A stretch of 64,000 nucleotides of DNA from CAVVST01 sp963750995 (GTDB lineage: Bacteria > Acidobacteriota > Vicinamibacteria > Vicinamibacterales > UBA2999). Positions 8,449 through 17,118 of the stretch are shown in pieces. The position numbers and the translations under genes are program-made. Numbering within the stretch: the stretch's first letter is position 1; each line of letters begins with the position of its first letter. Below the pieces are notes generated by a model, which saw only the letters and a program-made list of their open reading frames with translations, made no database searches and was not told the origin of the DNA. The DNA is taken from positions 868,001 through 932,000 of the forward strand of contig CAVVST010000005.1 in the NCBI GenBank assembly GCA_963750995.1. The letters run 5' to 3'.

Positions 8449-8570
8449 TCTGCCGATCGATGATCCTGCGCATCAATCTCGATTCATCGATGATTCGAGA
8501 TTGATTCAACGAATCGATGCAACGACGAACCAATCGATGATCACATCATCGCTGGCGCGATCATCGATTG
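8441..8570. repeat. Array D: ATCGAT-rich array with 10-bp perfect hairpin
   Basis: Same ATCGAT/GATC unit type as array C (about six ATCGAT, five GATC). It includes a perfect inverted repeat: TCAATCTCGA at 8473-8482 and TCGAGATTGA at 8495-8504, around a 12-bp loop that itself holds ATCGAT. The array supplies the SCO1 stop codon and the leader, possibly the start codon, of the next gene. Confidence 0.8.
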
Positions 8571-9287
8571 CGTAGACCCCCGATCCCGCGCGCCGATCCG
8601 GTCGATCCGCCGGACCTGGCGCTGACGGCGGACGAGCGCCGCCTCGTCGCCCGCCTGCGGACGCCAGACGCCGTCCAACGCTGGCTCAACGCGCTTCCGT
8701 ACAACAACGAGAAGGGAGGCGAAACGCTGCGAACGTTCCGTGGTGTCGTCCGCACCGGCACCGCGCATTGTCTCGAAGCGGCGCTGACGGCGGCGGTCAT
8801 CCTCGAGCAGCACCGCTACCCCCCACTCGTCCTGAGCTTTGAGTCCATCGACCTGCTGGATCACGTGATCTTCGTGTATCGCGGCAATCGAGGGTGGGGC
8901 TCGGTGGCGCGCTCGCGCGATCCGGGACTGCACGGCCGCAAGCCGGTGTTCGCCACGCCGCGAGGGCTCGCGCTGAGCTATCTCGACGAGTACATCGACT
9001 TCACCGGGCGCATCAAGGCGTACACGGTCGTCGATCTGCGGGTGCTGGAGGCATACGAATGGAGGCTGGCGGCGGGCAATGTCTGGAAAGTGGAGCAGCT
9101 GCTGCTCGACTGGCCGCACCGCAGGATCACGTCATCCGATCGGCACGCAGACCGGTTGCGCCGGCGCTATCGGGCATTCCGTGAGATGCACGGCTACAAG
9201 CCGTGGAAGGTACTACCGCGGCCGCGAGCGATGGACGGAGCTGCCGCCCGAATTCAGGGACAGGGGATGACGCAATTGACGGATTGA
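8568..9287 (+). CDS. Transglutaminase-like cysteine-fold protein
   Basis: About 239 residues. A Cys in RTGTAHCLEAALTAAVIL (about residue 65) followed by HVIFVYRGNRGWGSVARS (His about 104) and a nearby Asp recalls the Cys-His-Asp arrangement of transglutaminase-like folds; activity is unproven. The start is uncertain: TTG at 8568 is the first possible initiator and lies in array D, and no Shine-Dalgarno is visible. The last residues (TQLTD) and stop are encoded by array E. The C-terminal half is basic and helical. The gene is convergent with the small zinc-ribbon gene. Confidence 0.7.
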   Translation: MRRPPIPRADPVDPPDLALTADERRLVARLRTPDAVQRWLNALPYNNEKGGETLRTFRGVVRTGTAHCLEAALTAAVILEQHRYPPLVLSFESIDLLDHVIFVYRGNRGWGSVARSRDPGLHGRKPVFATPRGLALSYLDEYIDFTGRIKAYTVVDLRVLEAYEWRLAAGNVWKVEQLLLDWPHRRITSSDRHADRLRRRYRAFREMHGYKPWKVLPRPRAMDGAAARIQGQGMTQLTD

Positions 9288-9357
9288 CGAATTTACGGAT
9301 CGACGGATTTCAATTGGTGAATTCGTAGATTCGTAAATCCGTAAATTCCTCAATCAA
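9268..9357. repeat. Array E: solo inverted 8-bp array (xYACGRAT type)
   Basis: Left arm 9268-9308 has TGACGGAT, TGACGAAT, TTACGGAT and CGACGGAT in 8-bp phase. Right arm 9318-9357 has TGAATTCG, TAGATTCG and TAAATCCG in phase, the reverse-complement type. Both convergent neighbours stop inside it. Its units match those flanking the four-helix-bundle gene at 26021-26536. Confidence 0.85.
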
Positions 9358-9652
9358 GATCAAAGTCCCGATCCGGCCGGGTAATCGGTTCCTGCTTCGC
9401 CTGCCGCAGCGCCTCCTCGAAGCGCCTGGTCAGCGCGTCGTCGCGCCCCTTCTCGGCTTCCATCGACTGCTCGAACAGGGCCTCGCGCCGGGCGGCTTCC
9501 GTCGCGAGGATGCGCGCCGCCTCGTCCAGCTCGGGCTTATCGCCGCGCTCGGGCTCGCGGTGCGAGATCACACGGCCCAGGTTCGTGTCGATGACGAGCG
9601 ACGCACGGCAGCAGGGACAGGTCACCTCGAGCTCGCTCTTCAGCTTCGCCAT
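9350..9652 (-). CDS. Small protein with CxxC zinc-ribbon start
   Basis: A 100-residue soluble protein. It begins KLKSELEVTCPCCRASLVID, an N-terminal CPCC knuckle that could bind zinc with other ligands not obvious here, followed by a charged helical, coiled-coil-like region (about residues 40-90) rich in Glu, Arg and Ala. I do not recognise a characterised family; similar small proteins occur as hypotheticals in Acidobacteria. The stop codon lies in array E, and array F occupies its upstream region. Function unknown. Confidence 0.75.
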   Translation of the reverse strand: MAKLKSELEVTCPCCRASLVIDTNLGRVISHREPERGDKPELDEAARILATEAARREALFEQSMEAEKGRDDALTRRFEEALRQAKQEPITRPDRDFDLD

Positions 9653-9663
9653 GAAGCTATTCT

Positions 9664-9736
9664 AGTTGGTGGCTAGTGGTCGTGGTTAGTGGTTAGATGG
9701 TAGCCACCAACCACCGACCGCCAACCACCAACCGAA
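9664..9736. repeat. Array F: inverted 7-bp array in a divergent promoter region
   Basis: Left arm units TGGCTAG, TGGTTAG and TGGTTAG; right arm from 9704: CCACCAA, CCACCGA, CCGCCAA, CCACCAA, all at 7-bp spacing. It fills the gap between two divergent start codons (9652 minus and 9736 plus), so any promoters must lie in or beside it. Confidence 0.8.
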
Positions 9737-10466
9737 TGACCGACGCCCACTGGCGCACCCTGCGTGTCGCCACCTACAACATCCACCGCTGCCGCGGGCT
9801 CGACGGGCGCACGAACCCCGCGCGGATTGCCAACGTCATTCGCAGCATCGACGCCGACGTCGTGGCGCTGCAGGAAGTGATCGGCGCAGGCCCCAATTCC
9901 TCCGGCCACGCGGAAGAAATCGGCGCCCAGCTCGGCATGGGCTGGGTGATGGCGCCGGCGCGCCACCTCCGCAACTGCCTGTTTGGCAACGTCGTTCTGA
10001 GCCGACTGCCGATCCGCCATCACGCTCAGTACGACCTGTCGTGGAAGACCTGCGAGCCGCGCTGCTGCCAGCGGGTCGACATCGCGATTGGCGACGACAC
10101 GCTGCATCTCTACAACGTGCATCTCGGCACCGCCTTCCTCGAGCGGCGCCACCAGGCGGGCCGTCTCAGCGCGATCGTCCACGATCGACGCGTCGGCCAC
10201 CCGAAGATCGTCCTGGGTGATTTCAACGAATGGATGCGCGGGCTGGCGACGCAGATGTTGAGCGAGCGCCTCCAGAGCATCGACCTGCGTGGACACCTGC
10301 GGCGCCGACGCACGTATCCGGGGTCTTCCCGGTACTGCACTTGGATCACATCTATTACGAGGGAAAGGTGGAAGTCGTGAAGCTGGAGTTGCCGAGGACG
10401 CGGCTGTCGTTGATGGCGTCGGACCACCTGCCGCTGGTGGCGGAACTGCGGGTGCAGTTCAGCTAG
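9736..10466 (+). CDS. Endonuclease/exonuclease/phosphatase family protein, frameshifted
   Basis: An EEP-fold hydrolase: VATYNIHRCRG (Asn ligand), VVALQEV (Glu ligand), LYNVHLGTAFLERRHQ, VLGDFNEWM (catalytic Asp/Asn) and SDHLPLVAEL (catalytic Asp-His). Family knowledge: Mg-dependent phosphodiester hydrolysis of nucleic acids, lipids or inositol phosphates; the substrate cannot be told. The frame shifts near 10325, where the sequence reads CCGGGGTC and one more G would restore RRRTYPGVFPVLHLDHIYY, a homopolymer indel. The ATG at 9736 is chosen over 9697 because the earlier one would translate array F. Confidence 0.85.
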
Positions 10467-10487
10467 CGGAAACTTGAAGGTCTCCGC
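10466..10487. repeat. GCCGGAGG-type palindrome, degenerate copy
   Basis: Imperfect hairpin (GCGGAAAC ... GTCTCCGC) between the nuclease stop and the convergent small gene. It resembles the copies at 14710, 14776, 25296 and 43333-43385 and may act as a bidirectional terminator. Confidence 0.5.
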
Positions 10488-10497
10488 CTACTCTCGA

Positions 10498-10722
10498 CTA
10501 ACCCTCTTCTTCGTACTCTTCTTCTTCGATCGGCAGGAACCGCGTCGGCGGCCGAAGCGCCTCGCGGAAATCGTAGACCGGCAGGTCGCGGACATGGAGC
10601 GGGATCACGCAGTGCGCGCCCTTGACTTCCATGACAACCGTGACAGGGCTTCCCTCGACGCCGTCGCGGAAGGCCAGCTGACAGCCGCAAGCGAGCCGGG
10701 CGTGCGTGAACCCCTTCAACAT
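10498..10722 (-). CDS. Conserved small hypothetical protein with acidic tail
   Basis: A 74-residue protein with two cysteines (RLACGCQLAF) near residue 13, two beta-rich stretches (SPVTVVMEVKGAHCVIPLH) and a strongly acidic end (PIEEEEYEEEG). No family recognised. It is encoded downstream of TlpA on the same strand, about 30 bp after its stop, and may be cotranscribed. The frame is intact and its codon use matches its neighbours. Confidence 0.65.
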   Translation of the reverse strand: MLKGFTHARLACGCQLAFRDGVEGSPVTVVMEVKGAHCVIPLHVRDLPVYDFREALRPPTRFLPIEEEEYEEEG

Positions 10723-10752
10723 ACGGGCATCATACTACAGCAGCGACTCGAC

Positions 10753-11400
10753 TTACTGCTCGAACTGTTCCTTGGTGGCGATGCCTGAGTGCCGCTTCGC
10801 CATCTTGCCGTCCCGCCCGATGATCACCGTCGTCGGCAGTCCCCACATCGGCCCGAAGGCATCTTCAACGTCCTTGCGGTTGTTCGCGTCGAGCAGCGGG
10901 TAGTTCACCTTGAGGTTGTCTGCAAACGGCTTCACGCGGCTCCATTCGTCAAGCAGGTCCATGCCGACGATGACGAGCTGGTCGGGGTACTCGCGCTGCA
11001 GCTCGATAAGATCCGGGATTTCCACCTTGCAGGGGCCGCACCACGTCGCCCAGAAGTTGACGAGGATCACCTTGCCCTTGAAGGAGGCGAGCTTCACGTC
11101 GACGCCGTTGATATCCTTGAGCGCGAAGTGGAGCGGCGCGTCCATCCCGACCGCCGAGAGTCCCGAATCCACGCCCGAGAGCGGCGCGGCCGCCGGATCC
11201 GCCGCCGGCGGCGGGGCGTTGGGATCGACCGAACCGGTCGGCATCAGTGTCAGGAGGGCAAGCGCGACGAGCACCGCCGCCATGCCGAGCCACGCCTTCT
11301 GACGCTGGCCCAATCCCCCGGTCTTGCCGGCTCCGGCCGCCGCGGTCTGGGGCGGGGCGTCATCCACAGGGTCCTGGCTGGTGTGCAGTTCGTCAGGCAT
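10753..11400 (-). CDS. TlpA-like thioredoxin-fold protein, membrane-anchored
   Basis: A 215-residue protein with a cytoplasmic N-terminus, one membrane anchor (about residues 35-55, AWLGMAAVLVALALLTLMP) and a periplasmic TlpA/ResA domain with FWATWCGPCKVEIP (active CxxC) and the cis-proline loop GLPTTVIIG. Family knowledge: a thiol-disulfide oxidoreductase, often serving cytochrome c or copper-site maturation, which fits the many cytochromes and copper proteins nearby. Oddity: the stop after TKEQFEQ is early for the family, and reading through that TAA gives VESLL then TAG at 10735, a typical family ending. A point change or base error may have shortened it. Confidence 0.9.
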   Translation of the reverse strand: MPDELHTSQDPVDDAPPQTAAAGAGKTGGLGQRQKAWLGMAAVLVALALLTLMPTGSVDPNAPPPAADPAAAPLSGVDSGLSAVGMDAPLHFALKDINGVDVKLASFKGKVILVNFWATWCGPCKVEIPDLIELQREYPDQLVIVGMDLLDEWSRVKPFADNLKVNYPLLDANNRKDVEDAFGPMWGLPTTVIIGRDGKMAKRHSGIATKEQFEQ

Positions 11401-11438
11401 GGCGTCCCTTCATTATCACCTGCATGGGGCGGAGGTGC

Positions 11439-11459
11439 ACGGGCCAGAGGACGGCCCGT
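11439..11459. other. Perfect 7-bp hairpin in the tlpA/peptidase divergent spacer
   Basis: ACGGGCC and GGCCCGT around a 7-nt loop. There is no T-run, so it is not an obvious terminator. A TATAGT at 11557-11562 is a possible -10 for the plus-strand gene; no good -35 is seen. Confidence 0.35.
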
Positions 11460-11614
11460 CGCGAATCAACGACGCATAAACGCCGCACTGCGACGGAATT
11501 CGGGCGTGATCTGCGAGATCCCTTCGGTACACCCTTTGCTCCCGGCGACCGTCAGATATAGTGTTGTATGTTCCGCGCGGCGGTCCAATAGTCGCTCCTT
11601 CGAGGAGAAATCCT

Positions 11615-14600
11615 ATGCGTAAGGTCCCGGTCGCGGCGTTCGTGGCGGCACTCCTGCTGGCACCCTTCCTCGCCTCGGCGCAAACGCCCTACATCCCCTA
11701 CTTCGGGAAGAACCAGATCCGCTACGACAACTTCAAGTGGCAGATCTACACGACCGACCATTTCGAGATTTACTACTACCCCGAGATCGAGCAGCACCTT
11801 GAGCGGGTCGCCGGCTACGCCGAAAGCGCGTACCAGCAGATCAGCTCGGAGCTGAAATACGACCTCGCCTTCAAGATTCCGCTCATCCTGTTCAAGACCA
11901 GCAGCGAGTTCCAGCAGCAGAACGTGATCCCCGGCGCGGCCCAGGAAGGGGTCGGCGCGTTTGCCGAGCCGATGCGCTACCGGATCGTGATGCCGCTCGA
12001 CGAACCGCCCGACCTGCTGTATCGCCTGATTCTTCACGAGCTGACCCACCAGTTCGAGTTCGACATCATCCCGACGTCGCTGATCCGGCGCAGCGTGCCG
12101 CTGTGGGTGAACGAAGGGCTGTCAGACTACATGACCGGCATCTGGCGGCCGATCGACCTGATGACCGTCCGCGACGCGGCGGTCGCCGACATCGTCCCCA
12201 AGATGAGCACGCTCGAGGGCTACACGACGACGGGCAGCGTGCGGATGATCTACAACCTCGGCCACGCCGTCTTCGAGTTCATCGAGTCGCGGTGGGGCAA
12301 GGAAGGCATCCGGCAGTACCTCTTCTCGCTGCGCAAGTCGGTCATCGGCGGCGGCGAGGACGCCTACATGGAAGCGTTCAAGCTCACGCCGGAGGAATTC
12401 GACCAGGAGTTCGACAAGTACCTGAAGGATCGGTTCAAGCCGTTCCGCGACAAGGAACGGCCCGCCGACTACGGGCGCAACCTCGCGCCCGACCCGGAAG
12501 AATCGGTGTTCATCGGCGCGGTGTCGATTGAGCCGTCTCCCTCCGGCGACCTGATTGCGATGGTGACCGGCAACCGGCGGGATCGCGAGCTCGACATCGT
12601 GCTGGTGTCGGCGACCGACGGATCGATGATCCGCAACCTGACCAACGGCTTCGACCAGGATCGCGGCTTCGAGTTCATCGTCCAGAACGGCATGCGATTC
12701 GAACACGGTGCCGTGGATGTCGTGGTCACCCACCGGCGACCAGGTCGCCTACTTCGTCCGCGCGGAGAAATGGCGCACGCTGATCCTCCAGAACGTGCTC
12801 AACCGGAACATCGAGGAGCGCGTCGAGCTGCGGACGGTGGACGATCCCGAGTCGCCCGACATCTCTCCCGACGGCAAGAAGGTCGCGTTTGCGGCGCTGC
12901 AGGGCGGCGTCGGCGATATCTGGGTGGTCGACCTGGCGACGCGTGAGGTCACCAACCTCACCAAGGACGGGTTCGCTGATTCCGGCCCGACGTGGTCGCC
13001 CGACGGGCAGTCGATCATCTACGTCGCCCGCGTCAGCGGCAACGAAAAGCTGTTCCGTCTCGACGTCGCGACCGGCCAGAAAACGCAGCTGACGTTCGGC
13101 ACGCACGACGACTCCGCCGCGCAGTTCTTCGATGCCGACACGCTGGTCTTCTCGTCGACCGCCACCGACCCGGCGCAGCCGGTCGAGCCCGAGGTGGCCC
13201 GCAACGGCAACATCTACAACATCTGGACGCTCAACCTGAAGACGGGGCAGCTCCGGCAGTTCACCGACGCGCTCGGCGGCAACACCTCCGCCGTCGCGCT
13301 CAACGCCGGGCGTGCCGAGCCGCGCATCGCCTTCGTCGGCTACTACAAGGGCGAATACGAACTGCACGTGCTCGATCGACGCGATCCGATCGTCACCGCG
13401 TCGACGTCGGACTTTGGCGCCCCGGGGCCGATCATCGACTTCCAGGCGCCACTGTCGCACACGCTCATTACGCAGAACAAGCGCACGAAGGGCACCTTCG
13501 AGAAGCTGTTCCTCGACGGACGGCCGCCGGTGAATGTCGGCGTCACGAGCGGCGGCGACGTGTTCGGCGGATCCGCCGTGACGTTCAGCGACGTCCTGGG
13601 CGACAAGCAGTTCAACCTCTACGCGGCGTCCATCTCGCAGTACCGCACGTTGTCGTTCTCGTACCTGAACCTCGCGCGCCGCTTCAACTACGCGGTCCAG
13701 GCCTACTCGCAGACCCAGTTCTTCTACGGGGCGCTCGAAGGCGTCTTCTACGACCCGGCGTTCTCGGGCATCGTCGACCGGGATTTCGCCGTCGCCACGC
13801 GGACCGTACGCGGCGGCAGTGTGTTCGGCATCTGGCCGCTCAACCGCTATCGCCGCCTGGAACTGGTCGGCGGCGTCCTGCAGTACAACGAGGAGTTCAA
13901 CGATCCGACGCTGCAGGAATACTCCGAGGGCTTCCAGCAGGAGCAGTTCGGCAGGCAGCTGTTCCGGTCTGGACTCTACATTCCGCTTGGCATCAACTTC
14001 GTCCAGGAAACGACTGTGTTCCGCGAGTTCGGTCCGCTCGCCGGCAATACGATGCGCCTGTCGTATGAGGTGTCACCCAACATCGGCGACACGCTCGGCC
14101 GGCAGACCGTGGACGTCGATGCGCGCTACTACCTCCGCATGGGCGGTTCAGGACTGCTGGCGCTCCGCGCCCGGGGATTCAATAGCTGGGGTGCCGCACC
14201 CGACTTCATGTATTTCGGCGGCAACTCGGAGATGCGCGGTTACGAATACCTCGAGTTCCTCGGTTCGAAGACGGCGTTCCTGAACGCCGAGCTGCGTTTC
14301 CCGTTCATCGAAGCGATGTTGACGCCCCTCGGCGTCCTTGGCGGAATCCGCGGCGTGCTCTTCGCGAACATGGGCGGCGGGCACTTCGACGGGCAGCCGT
14401 TCAAGTGGCTTTCGAACAGCGCCGACATGTACACCCCGATCGTGGGCTACACGCAGGGCGTCGGCGGCCAGACGCCTGTGTTTGGACCGCCTACCCGCAT
14501 CGAGGGACTGCGGCTGGTGGATGCGCGCGCGTCGTACGGCATCGGGCTCGAGACGTTTGCGCTCGGCTTCCCGATTCACTTCGACTGGGCGTGGCGCACG

Positions 14601-14702
14601 CTGCTCAACCGGGATTGGGAAGACCTGCGATTCGCCGCCAACGGCGGCAGCTCCGCCTTCCGCAAGCCGCAATTCTCCATGTGGATTGGATACGATTTCT
14701 AG
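11615..14702 (+). CDS. Gluzincin peptidase, beta-propeller and outer-membrane barrel protein
   Basis: About 1,030 residues in three parts. After a signal peptide (to ASAQ), residues 20-290 are a peptidase MA-like domain with zinc motif HELTHQFEFD and downstream glutamate in WVNEGLSDYMTG. Residues about 310-640 carry TolB/WD-type repeats (SWSPTGDQVAYF, DISPDGKKVAFA, TWSPDGQSIIYV). The C-terminal ~380 residues look like an Omp85/D15-type barrel (FGGNSEMRGYEYLEF, ending FSMWIGYDF). This combination suggests a surface or periplasmic enzyme anchored by its own barrel. The frame breaks near 12703 (RFE to VPWMSWSP), with one extra base. A GAGGAG Shine-Dalgarno lies 8 bp before the ATG. Confidence 0.87.
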
Positions 14703-14709
14703 CGCTGAT

Positions 14710-14797
14710 GCCGGAGACCTGAAAGTCTCCGGCTACCGCAGTATCCGGAAGCGAAGACGGTAGCGAAGACGGTAGCCGGAGGCCTTCAGGCCTCCGG
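14710..14797. repeat. Two GCCGGAGG-type hairpins and a 12-bp direct repeat
   Basis: Hairpin 1: GCCGGAGAC at 14710-14718 with GTCTCCGGC at 14725-14733. GCGAAGACGGTA is repeated directly at 14751 and 14763. Hairpin 2: CCGGAGGCCT at 14776-14785 and AGGCCTCCGG at 14788-14797 around TC. They lie between convergent genes, so a terminator role is possible, but there is no U-tract. Confidence 0.8.
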
Positions 14798-14806
14798 GAT
14801 AGCCGG

Positions 14807-16336
14807 TTAATTCGTTCTCGCCGGTACCGGCTGCACTTTTTCGAGCCGCAGTTCACTGCGTCCCATATCAAGCGCCACACGGTAATCCGACAGGAAGCGG
14901 TGGCCGACGATGCCACCGAGCTGGAAGCCAAGGAGGATGCTCGGCGCCCGCAAGTTGAGCACGGCCAGGCCGACGTTCCGGTATTCGATCTCGTCGAAAT
15001 CCAGGTTCACGCCCGGCAGCAGGAACGCGTTCTCGTCCACGCCCGACATCCCGAACACCCGCAGCGGAATCTTGCGCACCGGCGGCATGGCGAGCGCGAG
15101 CGCCGTTTCCGCGCTGATCGAGATGAGCTCGCCGCCGGTGTCGACGACGAAGTAGGCGGGATGGGTTGAGTTGAGAAGGCCCCGCACCATCGGCAGCCGG
15201 TTCATGCGCATCGGCAGCGTGAAATCCGCCTGCCCTTCCGGCAACGCACGCGCGAGCAGCACTTCGCGCTTCTGGTAGTCCACCACCGCCGAGTAGCCGA
15301 TCGAGAGGGGCGAGAAGCTCTCGCTCTGCCACCGCGGCAGCGCCCCGCGCACGACGGTTCTGATCGCGACCGGGACGTTACGCACCCGCATCGTTCCGAT
15401 CTCGATGCTGTCGGCGCGTCCGAGCTCGAGCCGCCGCAACGCGGCGACTCCGACGCCCGCCGTCAGCGTCGCGGTGATGGAAGCGACGCCGGCGCGGCGC
15501 GCGGTCACATCCGAAAGGCCGGTGCGTTCGGAGCCGGTGTCGAGGACGAACTCCACCGGTACGCGGTTCACGCGCCCCTGCAGCACGATCTTCCGATTCG
15601 ACAACCTGAACGGAACGCGGTGCACTCTGCCGGGCGCATCGTCCACCTGCATCGGCACGCGACCCTTGAAGCTGCGCAGCAGCCGGACCTTGCTCTGCGA
15701 GATCGTCGCCATCGTGCTGACCTCGGTCATCGGCAGCAGCGCGATGTAGCGTTCATACGCGTCGGCCGATTCCTCGTAGCGATTGAGGCGTTCGTAGATC
15801 AGGCCGACGAGCGCGTGAATCTCCGCGTCCTGCGGCGCGGCGGCGGCCACGGGGAGCGCTTCCTTCAGCGCGTCTTCCAGCTGGCTTCGCGTCGCCATCG
15901 AGCGGGCCAGGCCGAAATGAGCGCGGGAGGACTCGGGGGCCAGCGCGATCGCCTCGCGATACGCCGCGTCCGACTCGTCGAACAGGCCGTTAGCCCACAT
16001 CGCGTCGCCGAGCAGGGTCTGCGCTTCGGCGTCTCGCGGCGCGTCGTTGACGAGCGTTTCTGCTTCGATGCGGGCGAGCTCGAACTCGGCAATCCGCAGC
16101 CCGGCTCTGATCTTGCCCTTGCGCGCGCGGAAAGCGAGGTCAGCGTTGCTCCCGCGGATGGCGAGGTCGTAGGAGTCCATCGCCTCGCGATAGCGCGCGG
16201 CGTCGAAGTGCTCCGTCGCCAGCTGGATCTGGGCGGCGGGGTCGTTCTGCACGGCCTGTCCGAGGACGCGCGGACCGAGTGTGAACACCGCGGCAGCGGC
16301 CGCGACGGTAAGCACGAAACCACGGGTGGCAGGCAT
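14807..16336 (-). CDS. Secreted TPR protein with two retropepsin-like domains
   Basis: A 509-residue protein with an N-terminal signal (FVLTVAAAAAVFTLGPRVLG). Residues 35-200 are TPR-like helical repeats (FDAARYREAMDSYDLAI, LFDESDAAYREAIALAPES). Two aspartyl-protease-like modules follow, each with a catalytic-type motif: FVLDTGSERTGLS (about residue 265) and FVVDTGGELISIS (about residue 400). Family knowledge: pepsin-like Aspartyl_protease/gag-asp proteases in bacteria, with poorly known substrates. Two DTG motifs in one chain could form an intramolecular pseudo-dimer. The gene is downstream of, and on the same strand as, the ferredoxin (30 bp gap). Confidence 0.88.
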   Translation of the reverse strand: MPATRGFVLTVAAAAAVFTLGPRVLGQAVQNDPAAQIQLATEHFDAARYREAMDSYDLAIRGSNADLAFRARKGKIRAGLRIAEFELARIEAETLVNDAPRDAEAQTLLGDAMWANGLFDESDAAYREAIALAPESSRAHFGLARSMATRSQLEDALKEALPVAAAAPQDAEIHALVGLIYERLNRYEESADAYERYIALLPMTEVSTMATISQSKVRLLRSFKGRVPMQVDDAPGRVHRVPFRLSNRKIVLQGRVNRVPVEFVLDTGSERTGLSDVTARRAGVASITATLTAGVGVAALRRLELGRADSIEIGTMRVRNVPVAIRTVVRGALPRWQSESFSPLSIGYSAVVDYQKREVLLARALPEGQADFTLPMRMNRLPMVRGLLNSTHPAYFVVDTGGELISISAETALALAMPPVRKIPLRVFGMSGVDENAFLLPGVNLDFDEIEYRNVGLAVLNLRAPSILLGFQLGGIVGHRFLSDYRVALDMGRSELRLEKVQPVPARTN

Positions 16337-16366
16337 CTTCAGCGCTCCAATCCCAAGCTCGGTGAC

Positions 16367-16627
16367 CTACTTCTGGTAGTGCTCCCCGTTTCTGGCGATG
16401 AAACTAATCCACTTCTCCGGCGTCTCGTCGAGGGCGAAGATGGCTTCGACGGGACACGCGGGCACGCAGGCGCCGCAGTCGATGCATTCGTCGGGGTGAA
16501 TATAGAGCATCTCCGTCGTGTCAAAGCCCGGTTCGTCCTTGCGGGGATGAATGCAGTCGACGGGACACACGTCCACGCAGGCCGCGTCCTTCGTCCCGAT
16601 GCAGGGTTCGCAAATGATATAGGCCAA
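16367..16627 (-). CDS. fdxA: 7Fe/8Fe-type ferredoxin
   Basis: An 86-residue two-cluster ferredoxin. The first cluster motif is CEPCIGTKDAACVDVCPVDC, the layout of 7Fe ferredoxins, and the second is CIDCGACVPACPVEAI. The N-terminus MAYIICEPC is the family standard. Family knowledge: cytoplasmic low-potential electron carrier. It is divergent from the secreted-protein gene at 16655, with about 27 bp between starts, so their promoters must be compact or overlapping. The redox partner is unknown. Confidence 0.95.
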   Translation of the reverse strand: MAYIICEPCIGTKDAACVDVCPVDCIHPRKDEPGFDTTEMLYIHPDECIDCGACVPACPVEAIFALDETPEKWISFIARNGEHYQK

Positions 16628-16654
16628 TTTTCAGCGGCCAAGTATAACTCGGAG

Positions 16655-17107
16655 GTGCAGATCCGCTGGATTGTCGTCATTGGCGTGCTGCTGAGTGGGA
16701 TCGGCGCTGCCGCGCAGGTGGCGGGTAAACCGTGGCGCGATGCGCCGGAATACCTGCCACTATTTGCGCCGGCAGGCGCCCGTGCCGCGGTGTACCGGAT
16801 AGTCACCTCTCCGGGAGACCTTCCGACGACGCTGCGACGGCTCGAGACGGATGGTTCGCTTGTGCGTGTACCCGGCGCGTGGCAGCCCCGGGCCGTACTC
16901 CCGCTGGATGCGTTTGGCCTGGCAGGCTCGTACGACCGGTCGGCGCTGGCGCGCGTCTACGGCGCACGCCAACCGCTCGCAGCCCGGGGCGCCCGCATGG
17001 AAAATGGCCGCGTTGTCGAGTCGTGGACACTGATCTGGCCGTATCCGGACCCGGCGCTGCGGCGGCTAGAACCCGGCACGCTCCTCATCGTTCTGCGCCT
17101 GCCGTAA
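16655..17107 (+). CDS. Small secreted hypothetical protein
   Basis: About 150 residues. GTG start, then a hydrophobic signal (IRWIVVIGVLLSGIGAAAQ). The mature part contains WRDAPEYLPLFAPAGARAAV, YRIVTSPGDLPTTLRRLETD and ends LLIVLRLP. No family recognised. It is the first gene of the plus-strand run leading into the copper/cytochrome block, 11 bp before the porin-like gene. Its stop codon lies inside a palindrome (17103-17118). An ATG start is not available near the signal sequence, and the GTG follows a weak GGAG. Confidence 0.6.
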   Translation: MQIRWIVVIGVLLSGIGAAAQVAGKPWRDAPEYLPLFAPAGARAAVYRIVTSPGDLPTTLRRLETDGSLVRVPGAWQPRAVLPLDAFGLAGSYDRSALARVYGARQPLAARGARMENGRVVESWTLIWPYPDPALRRLEPGTLLIVLRLP

Positions 17108-17118
17108 CGTGCGTTACG
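17103..17118. promoter_or_regulatory. Palindrome CGTAACG-TG-CGTTACG upstream of the porin gene
   Basis: A perfect 7-bp inverted repeat with a 2-bp centre, overlapping the upstream stop codon and touching the ATG at 17119. The half-site CGTAA/TTACG recurs at 22261-22273 with a 3-bp spacer, so both could be sites for one regulator. Inference only. Confidence 0.4.

Noticed and set aside
6750..9357. CRISPR-like repeats
   Set aside because: Units are 7-9 bp, contiguous, degenerate and inverted; no constant repeat-spacer spacing and no cas genes.
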